Assembly: GCF_030463535.1 (NCBI RefSeq)
Contig: NC_132892.1
Span: forward strand, 32,095,436-32,159,435
DNA length: 64,000 nt
Direction of reading: 5' to 3'
Source of the DNA: Salminus brasiliensis
Taxonomy: Eukaryota; Chordata; Actinopteri; Characiformes; Bryconidae
Position 1 is the stretch's first letter, and each line of letters starts with the position of its first letter. The notes below the pieces were generated by a model. It was given only the letters and a program-made list of their open reading frames with translations. It made no database searches and was not told where the DNA came from. Position numbers and translations under genes: made by a program. Of this stretch, positions 1 through 14,000 are shown piece after piece.

Positions 1-97
1 GGATAATGAAATAGGTAAAATTCAATGATGTGTCATTTAGTGGTTTGATATCTGTGTGGTTGGTCTGCACAGTCACTTCTGTTGCGACTGAAGAGAG

Positions 98-116
98 ATG
101 AGCTCCTTTCTGCCAT
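98..116 (+). pseudogene. Duplicate first coding exon of an aGPCR paralogue
   Basis: ATG plus five codons and one base, matching the first coding exon of gene 1 at 5798-5816 and followed by the same intron start. The donor reads GC (GCAAGT) where the gene 1 copy has GTGAGT, and the TATA-like stretch of the gene 1 copy is altered here (about 44-51). Spliced to 9231 it would keep frame (MSSFLPW then LSVVLI). It may be an alternative first exon with a GC-AG intron or the leftover of a lost paralogue. The double weakening favours decay. Confidence 0.6.
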
Positions 117-162
117 GCAAGTGTCTTTATTCTCACGATCCCACTTCTGACATGCTTTCAAA

Positions 163-330
163 GGGGAGTAGTGGCTCAGCAGTTAGAGCACTGGGCTACT
201 GATAACAGGGTTGTGGGTTGGATGCAAGCTGCCACTGTTGGGACCTTGAGCAAGGCCCTTCCCTCTTTCTGCTCGATGGGGCTGGAGTTGGCTGCCCACC
301 ACTCTAAATATGTGTGTGTGCCAAAATGTA
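163..330 (+). mobile_element. tRNA-derived SINE
   Basis: It has a tRNA-like head with an A-box-like stretch (TGGCTCAGCAGTTAGAGC) and a B-box-like stretch (GGGTTGTGGGTTGGATGC). The body, with 'CACTGTTGGGACCTTGAGCA', is shared with copies at 5017, 33125 and, reversed, 1325. Confidence 0.7.
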
Positions 331-683
331 ATTGTTTTTTTTTTTTTGGATTGGTTAAACAAAAGAAGTCCCATTGTGGATTTAGAAGCTACTAGAAGAT
401 GACTCTGGCAGATATTACCGTCACTGGGTTTCATGACACTTTCTGGGATGAAATGGGATAGCAGGTTTTAAAGCTCAGGTTGTTTCTGGTATTTCAGTGA
501 CATCATGATGAAGGTGACTGCAATGCTAGATAAACTCAGCATGGCTAAAAAGAGGTCTTAACAGTGTGGGACCACTGTAAACAATAGCATTTACATTTCA
601 GCCCCAACAAAGACTAAGACAAGTCAATAATTTAGCACCTTTTAACCTGGGCAGCAAATACGGGTAATGTTCTGGTTCTAGAG

Positions 684-1160
684 GGAACATGCACTATATG
701 TAGTTTGTGGACACCCCACCTTGTCCCAAAAGTGTTGGATGGAGCACCTGTTACAGGATGGGGGTGGGTGTGGACCCAAGAGCAGAGCTCCTGGTTTGTT
801 TGTTTATTTATTTATTTTAAGACAGCTAGATAGCTAGATAGATAGCTAGATAGATAGATAGATAGATAGCTTTACCACTGTACTACAGCGGAGGTGGAGT
901 AAAACCAATGCCCTTGGCTCAGCTCACACTTAAACATAGTCTCAGAGCTTTTATGCAGAGCCCAGCAGGTGTGTCTCATCAGCTGTAATTAGTGCTGGGC
1001 CTTCTGGGAAATGGAGTTTTCAGAGCTGCTCCCAGCTGCTTTCATACTACACTGCCCTGGCCCCCTGCTGGTGACATCATTCCACTGCTCCACAGCTTAA
1101 TGCTGGGGGGGCGTCATACCCCTTTAGCTTATGCCTGGCATTAGGCAGCATGGTGCCAAT
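684..1160. repeat. Fragments of a short inverted-repeat DNA element, with a GATA microsatellite
   Basis: The stretch near 700-750 (chance of 'GTGGACACC' then 'CCAAAAGTGTTGGATGGAGC') and the stretch 1045-1160 ('CCACTGCTCCACAGCTTAATGCTGGGGGG', split here as a motif ending in 'CCTGGCATTAGGCAGCATGG') match the dispersed family best preserved at 55535-56070. A (GATA/GCTA)n microsatellite lies at about 823-868. Confidence 0.5.
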
Positions 1161-1324
1161 TGGTTGATTGACCGTAATTCTCTACATGCACAGACAAGCT
1201 ATGTGTGTGTGAGTGTGTGTATTAGAATGGCTGTCCACAAACATATGAACAAATAATGTAACTAGTCACACTACTTCTATTACCAGAAAATAGCCCCACC
1301 AGTTTGTACAGAGGCCCCAGTAGT

Positions 1325-1455
1325 TACTGAGTAATAAGGCTGGCAGTGTTAAGAGGTTAAGGGCCTTGCTCAAGGGTTACAGTGGCAGCTTTCTACAATC
1401 CACAACCTTGTCATCAACAGCCTGGTGCTCTAACCACCGAGTCACGACTGCCTCT
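1325..1455 (-). mobile_element. tRNA-derived SINE, reverse orientation
   Basis: Reverse complement of the SINE head and body seen at 163-330: the A-box-like part is near 1420-1450 and the 'GCAAGGCCC'-type body near 1360-1372. Confidence 0.6.
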
Positions 1456-2044
1456 AGAAAAAGCCAGCGTTACACCAAAACAGTGAGTGAGAAATTCAAC
1501 ACTGGACAATTTGCTGTGTAGCCTGAAATGCTCCTGGATACAACTTATCAACAGTCTTAATGTAGTTGACCGGTTCTTGTAAATGATTAGTTTTTTGAAA
1601 ACCAGCCAGAGGCTTGAACTTCCCCGTTTTGAGGTAGTGATGCAGGATGTAAGTTGCCATGGCAATGATTTGACATTTATCTCTTGTTGAGATTACAGTG
1701 GAAAGGAAGGGTAGATGTTAAGTTCGAGGTTTCTGTGAAAAGTGTCTGGAGTTTGTCAGCAGTAGATGGTGTTGGCTTTAGGTGATGGTTCTTATCTGTG
1801 GGTCAAGTTTCTGCAAATGTTGCAACACCTTTCTAACTGGCTTAATTTTCAGAAACATCAAATATATTAAGGTTTATATTTTAAAAAAATCATCAGTTTC
1901 TATACCAACACACTGGAGAATTTCATAAGACATAAGTAATAAGTCATTCGGATTTCATCTTGAATGAATAAGTACTGAAAGGATAGTGGAAGAGAAGAGT
2001 TTTAAGGATTCAATCATTTCTGAATCTGACCCAATGGTGTGGAG

Positions 2045-2275
2045 CATAGATTTGATCTGATGTGTTTGATCTGTTGTGATGTTCCAGACTTAACATCTTT
2101 CATTGTTTCAACGTCTCTTTTTTGGGCTAAATAAAGTCCCTGATGGGCCAACCCATTTAGCCCCCCCCAAAAAAACAATGTCCATATGATATCTGGTGGG
2201 TGGGCAGACTTGATATAGTAGATTTGATCTGGTTGCTTGATATATGATGTTCCAATCCAAAGTTTAGATCTTATT
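2045..2275. repeat. Outlying units of the GATCTGAT/TGATGTTCCAGAC minisatellite
   Basis: Contains 'TTTGATCTG' and 'TGATGTTCCAGACTT' units related to the arrays at 7195-7590 and 8285-8830, interrupted by other sequence. Otherwise nothing recognisable between 1460 and 2330. Confidence 0.45.
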
Positions 2276-2329
2276 GTTTACTGTTTGGTGTTCAGGATAT
2301 TTATAGGTTTTATGTAAATTTTGGATCAT

Positions 2330-3305
<976 letters not shown>

Positions 3306-3504
3306 TTTTAAATTAAACTTTATGACTATAAAATACATTGCAATTACTAAAAAAACCCACATTGCATTCAACTTATTTCGGCATGGTTTGTGCAGTTAAG
3401 CATAGTTACGCCAAGCTGTTAGCTTAGCTAAAGCTCCTGAAAGGGACAACTGTTCATTCAGTGCTTCGTCTGAAATCAAGGCTATTAAAAAGAGTCAATC
3501 CCAA

Positions 3505-3865
3505 TTTTGTTGGAGCAAAAGTACTGGATGGAGCACCCCCTTCATTATTCAAGAGAACACAGTTCTTCCACTGCTCCACAGCAATGCTGGGAGGCTTTTT
3601 ACCCCTCTACGAGCCCATGCCTGCAAAAAGGCTCAGGATCTGCATGTTGCACCATGCAGAACAGTGAGGAAGCTTTTCCATGTGCTGTTCTGAGACAATA
3701 TTGAATAATGAACTGCATCGGGCTTTAAAGGCCAATGAAAACCTGGGTTTGAACTAGAGAAGCTACGGTTAGGGATGTAGAGCAGCATACAGCAGCACTA
3801 TATGTGTCCAAATGTTTGGATGAGCAGGTGTCCCAATACTTTTGTCCATATAGTGTACATTCATG
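3505..3865. mobile_element. Non-autonomous inverted-repeat DNA element
   Basis: Contains the family core 'GAGAACACAGTTCTTCCACT' and ends with 'GTGTCCCAATACTTTTGTCC'. It is the same family as 15420-15805, 30793-31110 and 55535-56070. No coding capacity. Confidence 0.6.
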
Positions 3866-3902
3866 GATAATAGTAATATAATAAATGTATTACTTTACCA
3901 TA

Positions 3903-3904
3903 TT

Positions 3905-3966
<62 letters not shown>
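3903..3966. repeat. (TA)n microsatellite
   Basis: Near-perfect TA repeat of about 60 bases. Confidence 0.95.
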
Positions 3967-3969
<3 letters not shown>

Positions 3970-4160
3970 TGTATCACAAAAGGGAGTACACCCCTCACAT
4001 TTCTGCAGATATTTAAGTATATCTTTTCATGGGACAACACTGACAAAATGACACTTTGACACAATGAAAAGTAGTCTGTGTGTAGCTTATATAACAGTAT
4101 TATTTATTACATTATTAAAAACTAATACATGGGAAAAATGATCATAGAGAGTTGCACAGT
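3967..4160. mobile_element. Tc1/mariner-like terminal fragment
   Basis: Begins with 'CAGTGTATCACAAAAGGGAG' and 'TACACCCCTCACATTTCTGC', which I recognise as a common teleost Tc1/mariner-type terminal sequence. No transposase follows. From about 4160 to 5015 I see no gene or recognisable element. Confidence 0.5.
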
Positions 4161-5016
4161 ACTGTTGGCCTTTTGTATCTCTTGCACAATGTAAGCTTTA
4201 TGTTGTGCAAATCCTTCTTGATAGACTTGATAGATGTCGCAATCAAGCGTCTGCTTGTAAGATGAGTGGGCCTTCAGACGGTCTGACCCACACTACCTAC
4301 TTCCTGTTTTTGATAACTTCGAAATCTCTTGCCTTACCTTTTAGCAAACCCCTCTTTATGGATCTTTATTAAATTCAACAGCAGGAAAATAACAGAAGAA
4401 ATGTCAGCAAGACAAATCAAGCCACGGTTAACCAGACAGCCGAACACACCATACAGCCTTAATAACGACTCAAACACCTGAGAGAATGAGGCAGAGGGTT
4501 TGGAAACAGAGATTGAGTCTCTGCTTTTAACCCATGGCATCTGTGGAATCTGTGGCAGTGAACACATACCCAGAACAGTGGGCAGCCACCACAGCTTCCA
4601 GGCAGCAGCTGGGGGGTTGGGTGCTAAGGTCCCTTTCACACAAAACTATGATTTTATTTGGACCAAAAAAAATTTATGACATTTTTAACATAGTTGAACT
4701 CAGTTCACAACTCTCGTTAATGACCACTCTTTCAGTTTCTGGGAAGAACTGGGAAGCTATAGTTTCCACTTTACATGAACATGAACAGACACTTTACAGA
4801 GATCCTAGCCATTTTGTTAAAGTTCTCACCATAATTTCTTCATACTTTCTTTAACCTCTGCATTTTTACAGTCAGCACATTGCTGCTCACTGCTCCTCAT
4901 ATAAGCTTTGTGTTCTGCCATGAACAACATTAGCCACTCTGCCACAGTCTTGATGCTAATTTGTTCACACTGTCTGAAACTATGTTTAACTGCCGCTTTA
5001 GTGAAGCAGCTTTGTT

Positions 5017-5218
5017 ATGGGGCAGTGGTGGCTCAGTGGTTAGAGCTCTGGACTATTGATGACAGGGTTGTGGGTTGGATACCCGGGCTTGGCTTGAAGC
5101 TACCACTGTTGGGCCCTTGGCTGCCCAATGCTTGGCCATTGTGTGTGTTTGATTAGTGTGTATGTGTGTGTTCACTGCACGGATGGGTGCAGTCTTGCTG
5201 ACAAAGTCAACAAAAGCA

Positions 5219-5262
<44 letters not shown>
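5017..5262 (+). mobile_element. tRNA-derived SINE followed by (TA)n
   Basis: SINE head 'GTGGCTCAGTGGTTAGAGC' and B-box-like 'GGGTTGTGGGTTGGATACC' at 5024-5082, with body to about 5170. A (TA)n tract occupies 5219-5262. Confidence 0.7.
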
Positions 5263-5264
<2 letters not shown>

Positions 5265-5299
5265 GTAGCCTGTCAACCTGGGCCTTCAGGTCCAATTGG

Positions 5300-5517
5300 A
5301 AACCAAAGGTCTACTACAGTGGTAAGGTGCTTTATAAGGTTCTTTGTGGTTCCATAGAGTAACAATTTGTAACATGAACATTTACACTGGTACAGAACCT
5401 TGTCTCACACATTACCTTTACAAAATAGTTCTTAAAGGAACTAAAAGTGGTTCTTCTATGGAATCACCATAGCACCATGGGACCTTTTGTAGGACCTATT
5501 TTTTAAGAGTGTAGTGA
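5300..5517. mobile_element. MITE of the 'GGTTCTTT...AAGAGTGTA' type
   Basis: A stretch of repeated GGTTCTTT/AGAACC words ends in 'TTTTTTAAGAGTGTA'. The same family is seen at 8205-8280, 46180-46980, 48178-48566 and 49716-49910. Confidence 0.45.
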
Positions 5518-5740
5518 TCAATCTGGGCCATTGCAGCTTGAACGGTCAAAATATATGTCAGGAGGTTCAATATTACTTCATTAGAACTGATTCTAAAGTG
5601 ATCTGCTAAAAATGCTACATAATGCATTTGTTCAGTCACTGTTTGTTTAAATTCACATGGTAGAATTGAGTCCCTCCCCCAAAACTGAACATCGTCATTG
5701 GGTAGGAGCATCATGTGCATCAGGATGTGTCATTTAGTGG

Positions 5741-5748
5741 TATAATAT
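5741..5748 (+). promoter_or_regulatory. TATA-like element upstream of gene 1
   Basis: TATAATAT lies 50 bases upstream of the gene 1 ATG, within a block conserved in the duplicate at 30-100, where it reads TTTGATAT. The spacing would imply a 5' UTR of roughly 20-30 nt if it works as a TATA box. Prediction only. Confidence 0.35.
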
Positions 5749-5797
5749 CTGTGTGGTTGGTCTGCACAGTCACTTCTGTTGCGAAGAGTGAAGAGAG

Positions 5798-8010
5798 ATG
5801 AGCTCCTTTCTATCATGTGAGTGTCTTTATTCTCATCATTTAACCCCTGAAGCACCACTAGAGGAAAGCTAATGGTGATGTTTACTCAGTTACAGGCACT
5901 CCAGTAAAGGCTGGGGTGCTTGGACTATCCTGATTGTTTTCAGATAGTTTTACTTCTATTCTTTTCTAGGGTTTCATCATTCATGTTTGGTTGGTGACAT
6001 TTCTATCTTTTTGATTAATCACCCCATTCACTTTAGGGCTCTAGCATTTCATTAAGGACTAGAAGTGTGATAAAACACTTCAGTTCCTGGGCTGGGGGAT
6101 GCTGGATGTACTAAGAAGTTCCAACGCAGTTCTAGAAGTTTTGCAACTTTTTGCAAAGTGTCAGTAATAAAACGTCTGTTAAAGACATATATGAAGTACT
6201 TGCATTTTTAGATTCTGGCTCATATTAGTGTCATTAGCTATCATAACACTTTCTGGTGTGAAATTGCGTAGCAGATTTTGAACCTCAGGTCGTTTCTGGT
6301 ATTTCAGTGATGTCACGATGACAGCTTGACAAGTGAGGGTGATTGCAAAGCTAGATAAACTCAGTGTTGCCCAAAAGATGTCTTAACAGTGTGGGACCAC
6401 GGCAAACAAAGCCTACAGCAAGCTATAATATTAACACAGTATTGACAAAAGTATTGGGACACAGGCTTATTCATTGTTGTTTGTTTAATCAAGGGTATTT
6501 TGTTGGAGTAACTGCCTCTACTGTCTACTGGTAAGAATGCTTTCTAAAGTTTTGTAGCATTGCTGTTGGATGTTGAAGGATGATCACCACCCCACCTCAT
6601 CCCCAAATCCTCAACTTATTCATCCATCATTCCAGAGAACTCAGTTCTTCCACTGCTCCACAGCTCAATGCAGTGTAGGTCAATGTAGGTTCATGTTTAT
6701 CTGCTCCAGAAGGTCCCATTCTATGTGTCCAAATATTTGTGGTTGTTTCAACTTGACAGCAAATCAGGTAACAATCGATCAGGGAATCAATAAACACTGG
6801 TAAAGCTAAAAACACAAACTGAGGTGTTTAAAACGAATTCTTCAGACTCAGGATTGATTTATATGTCAATAAAATAAAAGGTTAATGATGATTAGCGCCA
6901 CAATAAAAAAGGCCAAGACAATCAAGCATTACTCTTGTAACCTTGTGATTTTAATACCAATCCTGATAGCAGTGTTGCTGTCGAGATTCCATGATATCTG
7001 GCACAGGGGGCTTATATATTTAAATATATATTCTTCTGCTCCAGAGAGTCCTATTGTATTGGCAATACTTTTCTACAGGGACTAGACAAGCTCTGTGTAG
7101 GTTCCAAAAATTGCATCTAGCCCAGGTCTGGGCCATAATTCCAAGTAGTTTGTGGGCCACACAAATTCAAATCTACCAGACTCTTGATCTAATAGGTTGG
7201 AGTGATGTTCTAGACTCTTTTGGGCATTATCTGATTGGTTGAAGAGATGTTCCAGGTTCTGTAGATTTGATCTGATTGGTTGGTGAGATGTTCCAGACTC
7301 TGGTAAATTTGATCTGGTTGGTTGGAGTGATGATCCAGGCTCTTTCTGACATAATCTGATTGGTTGTTCTGGGTTCTGGTAAATTTGATCTGGCTCTTTT
7401 GGTTAGTATGATGTTCCAGTAAATTTGATCTGATTGGGTAGTGTGATGTTTCAGACTTTTTGTTTGGAGTGATGTTCCAAATTCTTTTGGGCATGATTTG
7501 ATTGGTTATTGTGATGTTCCAGACTCTTTTGGACATGATCTGATTGGTTGGAGTGATGTTCCAGACTCCAGATTCCACAAATTGCACCAGTTTCAGGCCA
7601 CATTATTGTTGCTATCAGGGCTGACAGTCAAGACGTTAGCACCTAGATGGTAATTTTAGCACCAGCAAAGACCAAACCAGTCAAGATTTTAAAGTAAGAT
7701 TAAATCAAGACTGTAAACTAATATAGCAGCTGTGAGTGTGGCTACATGTCATAGCAATAACCATTTTATTACTGCCCTGTAATGTTTGGGAACAGCTACA
7801 TTAGCCTTTCATGACAACTGATGTAAACCTATAGAAACATTTAGAAGGGCTGAGTGATCTTGAAAGAGGCTGCTTTTGTAATGGCTGTCACAAAGACAAA
7901 CTCAAAGGATCACTCTTCCTGTCCTGACCCACCCTGAGACTAGAGCTTCCTCTTCCTGAGCTTAGTGAGGTAGTGACTCTGGGAGGTGAGTTAACAATAA
8001 TTTGACATTA

Positions 8011-8051
<41 letters not shown>

Positions 8052-11000
8052 CTTCTCCCCCTCTCTGATTACAGTGGAAAGGAAGGGTAGATGTTAGGTC
8101 TGAGGTTTCTGTAAAAAGTGGTGGTGATGATCTGTTGAAGACGTGTCTGTATTTTGCCACCCTTACCAACTGCTTTTTTTCTTTATCTTTATTCTAAGTT
8201 TTGTTACACTCTTAAAAATAAAAGGTGCAAATGGACCAAAATCCAAAAACACTTTGCAGTGAACTTTTTTATTGAAAAAAAATAAATCTGATTGGTTGGA
8301 GTGATGTTCTAGACTCTTTTGGGCATGATCTGATTGGTTAAAGTAATGTTCCAGACTGGTAGATTTGATCTGACTGGTTCGAGTGATGTTCTAGACTATT
8401 TTGGGCATGATCTGATTGGTTGAAGTGATGTTCTAGACTGTGGTAGATTTGATCTGATCGGTTGGTGAGATGTTCCAGACTCTGGTAGATTTGATCTGAT
8501 TGGTTGAAGTGATGTTCCAGACTCTGGTAGATTTGATCTGTTTGGTTGAAGAGATGTTCCGGGTTCTGTTAGATTTTATCTGGCTCTTTTGGAAATGATC
8601 TGATTGGTTAGTTTGATGTTCCACACTCTAGTAAATTTGATATGATTGGGTGGTGTGATGTTTCAGACTCTGATTTTATCTGATTAGTAAGAAGTTCCAG
8701 ACTCTGTTAGACTGAATATGATTGGTTAGTGTGATGTTCCAGACTCTTTTGGGCATGATCTGATTGGTAGGAGTGATGTTGCAGACTCCAGATTTTATAT
8801 AATTGGTAGGGGTGATACAGGGGTGGTACATTGTAAAAAAGTGTTTTGTCCCTTCAAAAAAAAAAACATCTTGTGGTAACAAGCAATAAACTAGGTTGAA
8901 CTGGTCTAGAACATCAACTGCTTTCATTTTCAGAATAATTAAATATGGGGTTATATATATATATATTTTATATATATTTTTTATATTAGGTTTCTATTTT
9001 ATAATGTATATATTTAAATTATCTTTATTGAAAATCAAGATTTATTCAGACTTTCAGGTCTAAAAAGATTGAGGGTTATAGGGATTCACAAGAATCTTAC
9101 TGAATGGTGTAGGAGCTTAGATTCTGGAAGATTGGAACTGACTGGTTGGTGTGATGTTTAGGGCAAATATATCTGAAACATCATATACCTGATATTCCAA
9201 GTCCCAGTAATTCTTGTTCTTCTCTTCTAGGGCTCAGTGTGGTTCTGATAACAACAGTCACAAACAGCAGTACTACAGTTTACAGTAAGTAAAGCCTACA
9301 GCCAAGCACACAATATAAATATCTCTTAATTATTGATAAGTAACAATACAAAAGTAACAATTACATTTGATCAGATAGAGAATTATCTAGATGGCACAGA
9401 TTTAAGTCTGAACTGGGTCACATGACTGTTACGATATGTGCCAGTTTTACAAGGCTATCTGGCCTGTGCAATTACTTACAACTCTTAAGATAACAACATT
9501 TTCCTCATTAACCTTTAGACATAGACTAAAAATAAGCACAGACTAAAGATACTATAAAACCTTTAATTAGTTTATTTAATCAGCTCTGCTGGAGCTCATT
9601 TAGTAATGTTTTTGAGGCTCAACTCTATATGTGTTGTTGACCAAACTGAGATATTGAGATACAGAAGTAGAAAAAAAACCCTTTTTACTAAGTTGAGTTC
9701 ATTTGAAACACAATCTGTAATCAGTTACTGTATAATTTATCAGCAGGAGGAAATTTAGTGACCAAAAAAAACTGTGAAAATAAGCCCCTCCCACAAATAA
9801 GCCCAGAATCGGAGCTGGGTGTGGACTGAAGTTTGAGTTTTGTTTGTTTCAACAGTACAATCCTGTAACAGTGAGATTTTATTCTTCATTTTTAGACAAT
9901 TTCACTGTCCGCAGCGCAGCTAAAGAAGACCCATGTACATTTCCTTTCATTTATAAGGGGAATTCTTACAGTTCATGTATTAGTTTGGAACACCACACCA
10001 TGTGGTGCAGCACAACTGCTAACTACGACAAAGACAGACAATGGAGGGATTGCTTTTATTATGGTAATAAATAAATAAAAAGGTGTCTTCTGAACCTTTG
10101 CCAGATTAATGGATGAGTGAATCTGCAAATTAAACATTTCTCTTCATGATTTTTGTTCTCAGATGTTTGCCAATCTTACAAGACTCTGTCTGACCCCTGG
10201 AGGAACACTGGCTTTAAGTCAAACTCTTTCCCTGGTTGGCCAATGAATGACCATAATATCCAGCAGGGGTGGTACCGCTTCATTGGTATTGGTGGAGATG
10301 TCTTAAACGACTTCTGTGTTACCAATTCTAGTGGCTCCAACATGATCCTATCATTGGGACCGTGCAGTGGTCTGTCCACAATGTCCTCAGACAGTTATGC
10401 AGAAACATGTCACTTAGGCATTAGTTACAGTTTTGGATGCATTTATGCTCAAAGGCTCCTGAAGCGTGCTTTTTGTGGAGAATTCTACCTTTACTATCTG
10501 GATTCATTCAATGGATGTTTCTCTACGCGTGAGTAGCAAATCCACCTTTTCACTGTGGGTTTTATAGGACAATGGAGAAGTAGCACTTACTGGACATTTT
10601 TTTAAATGTCTGCAGGTCATTCCTACTGCAGTGCGTCTTCCTGCGGGCCCAATGCTTACTGTAATGCTTCTGATGGCAGCTGTGTGTGTGACTCTGGATT
10701 TTCCATACCCGATGGCTTCCTGCCCACTGGAGACTCCTACGGATGTTCACGTGCTAACGGTAAAGAGAACTTCTTATCTTACTGCTGCCCAGAAACAATG
10801 TGAAACGTGACCCACTCTAAAATTCGTACTATGAAGAATGAATAAATGTGAATGGGTTCCCAACCCTGGTCCTGGAGAACCCCCTGCCCTGAGGATTTAG
10901 TGGATTCCACACCCCCTTCAACACAGGAAGGGCTTGTTAATGAGCTAATTAGCTGGATCAGGTGTGTTGGGAGTCGAGTAAATACTAAAATATGGAGGGC

Positions 11001-14000
11001 AGGGGCTTCACCGGCACCAAGGATGGAAACCAATGGCTTAGAGGCATTCCATGTCCATGTCCTTCACTAAGTAAACAGTAAAAAGGTGCATGAAGCTGTC
11101 CAGTATTGTAGGAACTGACTGTACAATACTGTTTTGGCTTGTGAACACTACACAATATACAGTAGTAGTGTAGCTCATCTTAACGTTGCTCTTATATTGA
11201 ACTCACAGGTCTGAATATTACAGTTTCTGGAGATTGCAAGGTCTGAAGGGACATGACTCATATCATGAGAATCACAGTATTTCTAAAATTCTTAATAACC
11301 ATAACTGAGCAAACTCAGCAAACTCAAAAATGTCTAATATAGCTTTTATATTCTTTTTCCAGACTAATGCTACACTAGATTGTACAAACAACCTCTTGAG
11401 CAAGATTGAAAACATCACAACTCAAGTGTTTCCACAGAATGTGAGTAGAAAGTTGGGCCTGGTGGTAGTTTAGCAGGAACTATTACTCATATCAGACTCA
11501 TAACACCATAATCGTAACCTTACAGAAGAAGGAGAAACCCTTCTTGACATTCAATGGAAAAGGATTTTGTCAAAAATGGAGATACAGGAGTGTTATATAC
11601 ACTATTACACTAGATAACTGTCAGTAGAACCACAGTATTCCAGTTCATCCATTCCAGCTTCTCTCTGATCATCACTGAATAGGTAGTGAAGGACACTTTG
11701 GAGTTCCTTACCGACAAAAGCCTGCTTGTTGGAGAAGCGAGTCAAGAAGAACGTATATCCTCTTTCAATGCCCTGCTAAGAGCCAGTGAGAAAGTGGTGT
11801 CTACTTTGGTGATGAAAACAGAGACCAACTACTCTGTTAGCTTCTCCCTTCAAACTACAGGTAACTCATCAGACCTAACCTTAACCTTACCTATTAATCA
11901 AGCCTAAATCCAAACTCAACCCCTTACCTAAACCTCAAATCTATCCGAAGCCTAATCCTAAAAGGGTAAAGGTAAGGTTAAGGTTAGTGTTAAGACATTC
12001 AGTCATTTACATACAGCTTAGAGTTCAAGTTGAATGTTAGTTGAATGTCAGGGGAGCATCTATGAGGTATTTACAGTGGACCATCCGAGTAAAGTATTAT
12101 CTATTAACCTGAACAGATTATCAACAGCATGAATCTGTGGATTTAGCTTTCTCTCATCTGTAGTTTTATCACTACATGTCTTTTTATGGCATGGCTAGAA
12201 TGTAGCTGTGAACCCATTTACCCATCTTATGTTTTTCTATTAGAGGTTCGTGTTTTTGTAGTTGGACCAAACTGTAACTTGAAGAAAAACCCTCAGCTCG
12301 TAACAGCGGATGCTCAAATGGACATAGATCTTATTGGGATTTCTAAAAATGACCTGAATGGAGGTAAGATCACAGTTAGTTCTTAACATGTTTAAAATCT
12401 TGCTTTATATATACTTGCTCATATACATACATACATATTCATACATATATTCCATAAATGAGCGGTCCTATCTCAGCATCAGCTTCATTCGGAATTTTCT
12501 TGTCTGGAATCGCCTTGTCTCAAAACCAATCAGAGTCCAATGCATCTGTCTGAGGTAGCGGCTATTAGAAACCGAACGTTGAATAATGATCAGGCTTAAA
12601 GGTGTCTTGGACTCGGCTACAGCGGTTTTGACTACAACACTAGTCAGTACCCACCAAAAGTGCCCCTAAGGAACATCCAGGTGGCAGGGTCATGCTCAAC
12701 CAATGCTCATTGACGTGATCCATGGAGGTCCCATCTCAAAACTTACAGGACTTAATGTCTTAGCGCCAGAAACTTTTGGGCAAACATCTTCGGAGGTCCT
12801 GTGGAGTCTCAAATTGTCAGATCTTGCTCAATATTAGGTGGTACTAATGTTATGGCTGATCGGTGTAAGTGCATGATGATATGTGTTACACAGATATAAA
12901 TGGGATCTACTTACTGTGTGATTTTTAATGCACTTCAGGACATGCAGCTGTGACCTTCATGAGCTACACCAACATTTCCAATTCCAGCCTCTTCAGTGCA
13001 ACTACTGACACAATGGCGCTTCTGAGGTCTGCTGTGGTTTCAGCCACGCTCTCCAAAACCAACTACACAAAGCTCACCAAACCAGTCAACTTCACCCTGA
13101 AGCACACAGCTGTGAGTTCCCATCCTTTCCATGTTGATCACTAGAACTGATAGCAACCCTTAGATCTGGATAAATCTTGTAATTGTTCACTGATTGCTGG
13201 TACTGAAAACACATGTATTTCTTAATGTGTTATGCATAGAAAGACTGATAGGTTGGGCCTGACATTGAAATAGCTGTGTTTGTGATGAGCTGGTCTTGAC
13301 AAAAGTCTCAGCCCAGCATAGCAGTAATCATGTCCTGCAAAACCTGGGGCACCTGGATCATTGAAGAAAGTGCAGTTTATCGAAAGGGCTGTTGGTCTAC
13401 CAGGGTTTTTCAACGGTTGTCATTTTTGTTGATTGTTTTGAAAACCCCTGGTTGTCCATTGACATTTTCTTTATGCAAATCTAGTCTTGTTGAAATTCTG
13501 CACAAATGCTGAGTAGGGCCTCCTTGTGTTCTTAGAACAGCCTCAATTTATTGTGGGATTTATTGTTCTGCAAGATGTTGGAAACATTCTTTTGAGATTC
13601 TGGTCCACCTTGACATGAATGCATCACAAGTCCAGCAGATTTTCCAGGGGAACTACCATTCTCTGAATCTCCACAGTCTACCACATTCTGATACTGGATT
13701 CAGATCTGGTGTGGAAAAGGCCCACCATTGTCATGTCCATCAATTTGAAAGACTTTTGCCTTGTGACATGTTGCATCATCATGCTGGACGTAGCCGTTTG
13801 AAAAGTGCAGTATTCCAGTAGCTCACAAAATATCAGGGACACCTTTGGGGACACCTTTGAGAACACCTTTGTTGGGAGGACATATAAATACCCATGACAT
13901 TTGCACCACCCGCCTAATATTGAGTTGGTCCCCCTTGTGCCACCACAACAGATCTGACCATTCGAGGCATGGGCTCCACAAGACCTCTGAAGATGTCCGG

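Larger units (their letters stand above)
24..600 (+). repeat. Diverged upstream copy of the gene 1 5' region
   Basis: This block matches the segment around 5718-6430 in order and orientation. Shared parts are the promoter-proximal stretch and first coding exon (about 30-130 against 5728-5830) and a stretch at 438-596 against 6250-6410. A further match near 1690-1740 against 8068-8120 suggests the original duplication covered most of the first intron and was later broken up by insertions. A SINE sits inside this copy at 163-330. Identity was judged by eye. Confidence 0.75.

Noticed and set aside
163-240. A tRNA gene
   Set aside because: The A- and B-box-like motifs belong to a SINE head; the B box has GGATGC in place of the TTCGANNCC core and the cloverleaf does not close.
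7210-8927. Minus-strand frames rich in Asn-Gln-Ser-Asp, looking like a repeat protein
   Set aside because: They are the translation of the degenerate 45-bp minisatellite, with no start context, splice sites or conserved domain.
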